Assembly (NCBI GenBank): GCA_027080405.1
Contig: JALWSL010000460.1
Coordinates: forward strand, 1 to 17,596
Length of the DNA stretch: 17,596 nt
Direction: 5' to 3'
DNA from: Planctomycetaceae bacterium
Lineage (GTDB): Bacteria; Planctomycetota; Planctomycetia; Planctomycetales; Planctomycetaceae
Part shown: in pieces, positions 16,146 to 17,596 of the stretch
How the letters are laid out: each line of letters starts with the position of its first letter
Position numbering within the stretch: the stretch's first letter is position 1
Made by a program: the position numbers and the translations under genes
The notes under the pieces: generated by a model
Databases searched by the model: none
What the model was told of the DNA's origin: nothing
Seen by the model: the letters and a program-made list of their open reading frames with translations, nothing else

Positions 16146-16907
16146 ATGAACTCAACCGATGTTCTTCCCTGCTTTGAATCGCCAAGTGATGCGCCGACCA
16201 GACGCAATTCACACAGGAGGCAAACAGAGAAGGCTCAGTCGGAACCCGAACAGCAACCGCGTTTGAAAAAGGGGAAAAAGACGAGCACAGACTCCCCGAA
16301 CAAACAGAATGTGATTCATCCGGACGAACTGCAGTTCGTCGCAATGCTGCTGCGACGCGAAGCAAATGCGTGGCAGGAGTTTCTCGCTCGATACGAAAAG
16401 TTGATCATCACCCGAGTTCTCTCGACGTGCCGCGAATTCGGAGTTGTTCCGCATCCCGAGCTGGTCGAAGATTGCAGCGCGGAAGTCCTGGCTGTTCTGT
16501 TTCATCGTGACATGGACGGACTACGCCAGTTCCGGGGGCGCAGTAAACTTTCAACCTGGCTGGCTGTAATCGCCAGACGGGCCACAATCGCTTTCCTGAA
16601 ACGCCAAAAGCAACAGACAGAAAAAAGACGTCCCAACGATAGCCATTTCGACATAGCGAGCATTGCCGATAGTCCAGACAAGGGTTCTTCGGGAATCGAT
16701 CCGGAAATTCAACAGAGACTTCAGCGGTCTCTCGATCAATTGAAAAAAAGCGATCGTCTGGCACTGACACTGCACTTCGATCAAAAGCTCAGTTATGCCC
16801 AAATTGGACGGGAACTCGGAATTTCCGAAAATGCGGTTGGCCCCAAACTGCACCGTGCACAAAAAAGGTTGAAGAAATTGATGGAAGCCGGAACTCAAAA
16901 TAAATGA
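16146..16907 (+). CDS. ECF-like RNA polymerase sigma factor with an N-terminal extension
   Basis: The protein has 253 residues. A hydrophilic, low-complexity Lys/Gln/Ser/Pro extension of about 58 residues precedes the sigma2 region (about 62-155), which includes LVEDCSAEVLAVLFH, the FRGRSKLSTWLAVIARRATI block (-10 recognition and melting) and KRQKQQTEKRR. After a linker, sigma4 (about 186-246) has the helix-turn-helix LSYAQIGRELGISENAVGPK and LHRAQKRLKKLM. The usual TVKSRLHRA is AVGPKLHRA here. A sigma3 domain is absent, as in ECF factors. The stop TGA overlaps the ATG of the next gene (ATGA), indicating translational coupling to a membrane partner. The start ATG 16146 fits a promoter with TATAAT at 16124-16129. 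Which signal it answers to cannot be read from the sequence. Confidence 0.88.
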   Translation: MNSTDVLPCFESPSDAPTRRNSHRRQTEKAQSEPEQQPRLKKGKKTSTDSPNKQNVIHPDELQFVAMLLRREANAWQEFLARYEKLIITRVLSTCREFGVVPHPELVEDCSAEVLAVLFHRDMDGLRQFRGRSKLSTWLAVIARRATIAFLKRQKQQTEKRRPNDSHFDIASIADSPDKGSSGIDPEIQQRLQRSLDQLKKSDRLALTLHFDQKLSYAQIGRELGISENAVGPKLHRAQKRLKKLMEAGTQNK

Positions 16908-17596
16908 ACCAACAAAATTCGCCATTATTGAAGCTGATCAAACTGAAGGAAGGATTTCTTTCTGAAGCAGACGGTATCACGATGCGCGAACAGTTGGCGA
17001 GTAACCCTGCTCTGCTCCAACAGTGGAAAAAACTTTTGTCAATTTACGACACTCAGCCTTCACTCGTGCTAAAGGAAGATTGTGCGGAAGTCGACGCCGA
17101 ACTGATTGCCCAGTATGTCGATCAGAAGATGGATACCAGCCAACGTACCGAATTTGAGTCTTCCTGTTGGAACAATCCCGACCTCATCCGGGAACTGATT
17201 TCGACCGTCCGTGCAACCGAAATCAACCCGTCATCTCTCGACGTTCGGGAAAAATTCGAATCCTGTTCCCGGAGAGCAGGAAGACGTATTCACCATATCA
17301 TCCGTCAACATTGTGACGCAGCCGATTCCGATTCCCCCGTTGTGAAATATCTCCAGAACATAGAACAGCCTCCACAATCCTGCGAGCTTCAGGCAACGGA
17401 TTCACTGGGAATTGAAAACGACGACGCCAACGAAAATATCATCCTGAAACGGCTCCCTGTGGTCACAGCAACAGAACCGAAACAACGAACACGCAGGAAG
17501 CTCCCCGAAAAACAGAAAATGAAGACCTGGCTCGTTACTGGAATCGCTATTTCAGCAGTCGCGGTTACCTGGGCATTCTTTGCAACGATGAATAAC
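16904..17596 (+). CDS. Membrane-anchored putative anti-sigma-like partner, 3'-truncated by window edge
   Basis: The frame starts at ATG 16904, overlapping the sigma-gene stop by four bases, and stays open for 231 codons to the end of the window. The visible part is a hydrophilic cytoplasmic region and one membrane helix at about 209-228 (TWLVTGIAISAVAVTWAFF). Residues about 67-100 (LIAQYVDQKMDTSQRTEFES, then NNPDLIREL) follow the helical pattern of the zf-HC2/anti-sigma domain, but the His-x3-Cys-x2-Cys zinc ligands are absent. Residues about 13-44 (KEGFLSEADGITMREQL, then NPALLQQW) look like a second, weaker copy. The region before the helix is basic (PKQRTRRKLPEKQK), consistent with an in-cytoplasm N-terminus. 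Coupling to a sigma gene supports an anti-sigma role by inference. The extracytoplasmic domain lies outside the window and would say what is sensed. Confidence 0.75.
   Translation, partial: MNQQNSPLLKLIKLKEGFLSEADGITMREQLASNPALLQQWKKLLSIYDTQPSLVLKEDCAEVDAELIAQYVDQKMDTSQRTEFESSCWNNPDLIRELISTVRATEINPSSLDVREKFESCSRRAGRRIHHIIRQHCDAADSDSPVVKYLQNIEQPPQSCELQATDSLGIENDDANENIILKRLPVVTATEPKQRTRRKLPEKQKMKTWLVTGIAISAVAVTWAFFATMNN

Overview
The window is about 17.6 kb of roughly 50% GC bacterial chromosome. It encodes twelve well-supported proteins, two of them cut by the window edges, plus one doubtful small ORF. I see no rRNA, tRNA, CRISPR array, insertion sequence or phage gene. The gene content suggests a member of the Planctomycetota: paired large membrane-anchored SPFH proteins, an ECF-like sigma factor with a long N-terminal extension coupled to a membrane partner, a small secreted Cys-rich protein, and several genes without a clear Shine-Dalgarno site. 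This placement is inference from protein character; there is no phylogenetic marker such as 16S.

Layout, left to right. (1) 1-4479, plus strand: a heavy-metal RND efflux pair, with a periplasmic adaptor (5' end outside the window) and a CzcA/CusA-type pump. (2) 4499-7920, minus strand: two paralogous SPFH/band-7 proteins. Each has one N-terminal membrane segment, about three repeated beta-type modules, an SPFH domain and a long charged coiled coil. (3) 8337-9083, plus strand: a strongly reduced relative of SthA/dihydrolipoamide-dehydrogenase-type flavoproteins that lacks most catalytic features. (4) 9242-11649, minus strand: pyrB (aspartate carbamoyltransferase) followed by a dihydroorotase homologue whose zinc ligands are largely replaced, so probably a PyrC'-type structural partner. 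(5) 11870-13828, minus strand: a full-length acetyl-CoA synthetase. (6) A 625-bp divergent spacer with short 15-bp-period repeats and one doubtful ORF. (7) 14454-15206, plus strand: a YebC/PmpR-family protein. (8) 15609-16043, plus strand: a secreted protein with regularly spaced cysteines and an internal duplication. (9) 16146-17596, plus strand: an ECF-like sigma factor, ATGA-overlapped with a membrane protein that resembles an anti-sigma factor and runs off the window.

How the genes work together: the RND adaptor and pump form one export unit. The SPFH pair probably hetero-oligomerises in the membrane. PyrB and the dihydroorotase-like protein probably form the ATCase holoenzyme for pyrimidine synthesis. 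The sigma factor and its overlapping neighbour form a sigma/anti-sigma-type signalling pair, with a 12-bp perfect inverted repeat lying over the likely sigma-gene promoter. The points most worth a second look are the metal-ligand-less dihydroorotase, the vault-like domain order of the SPFH pair, the Cys-periodic secreted protein and the reduced flavoprotein.
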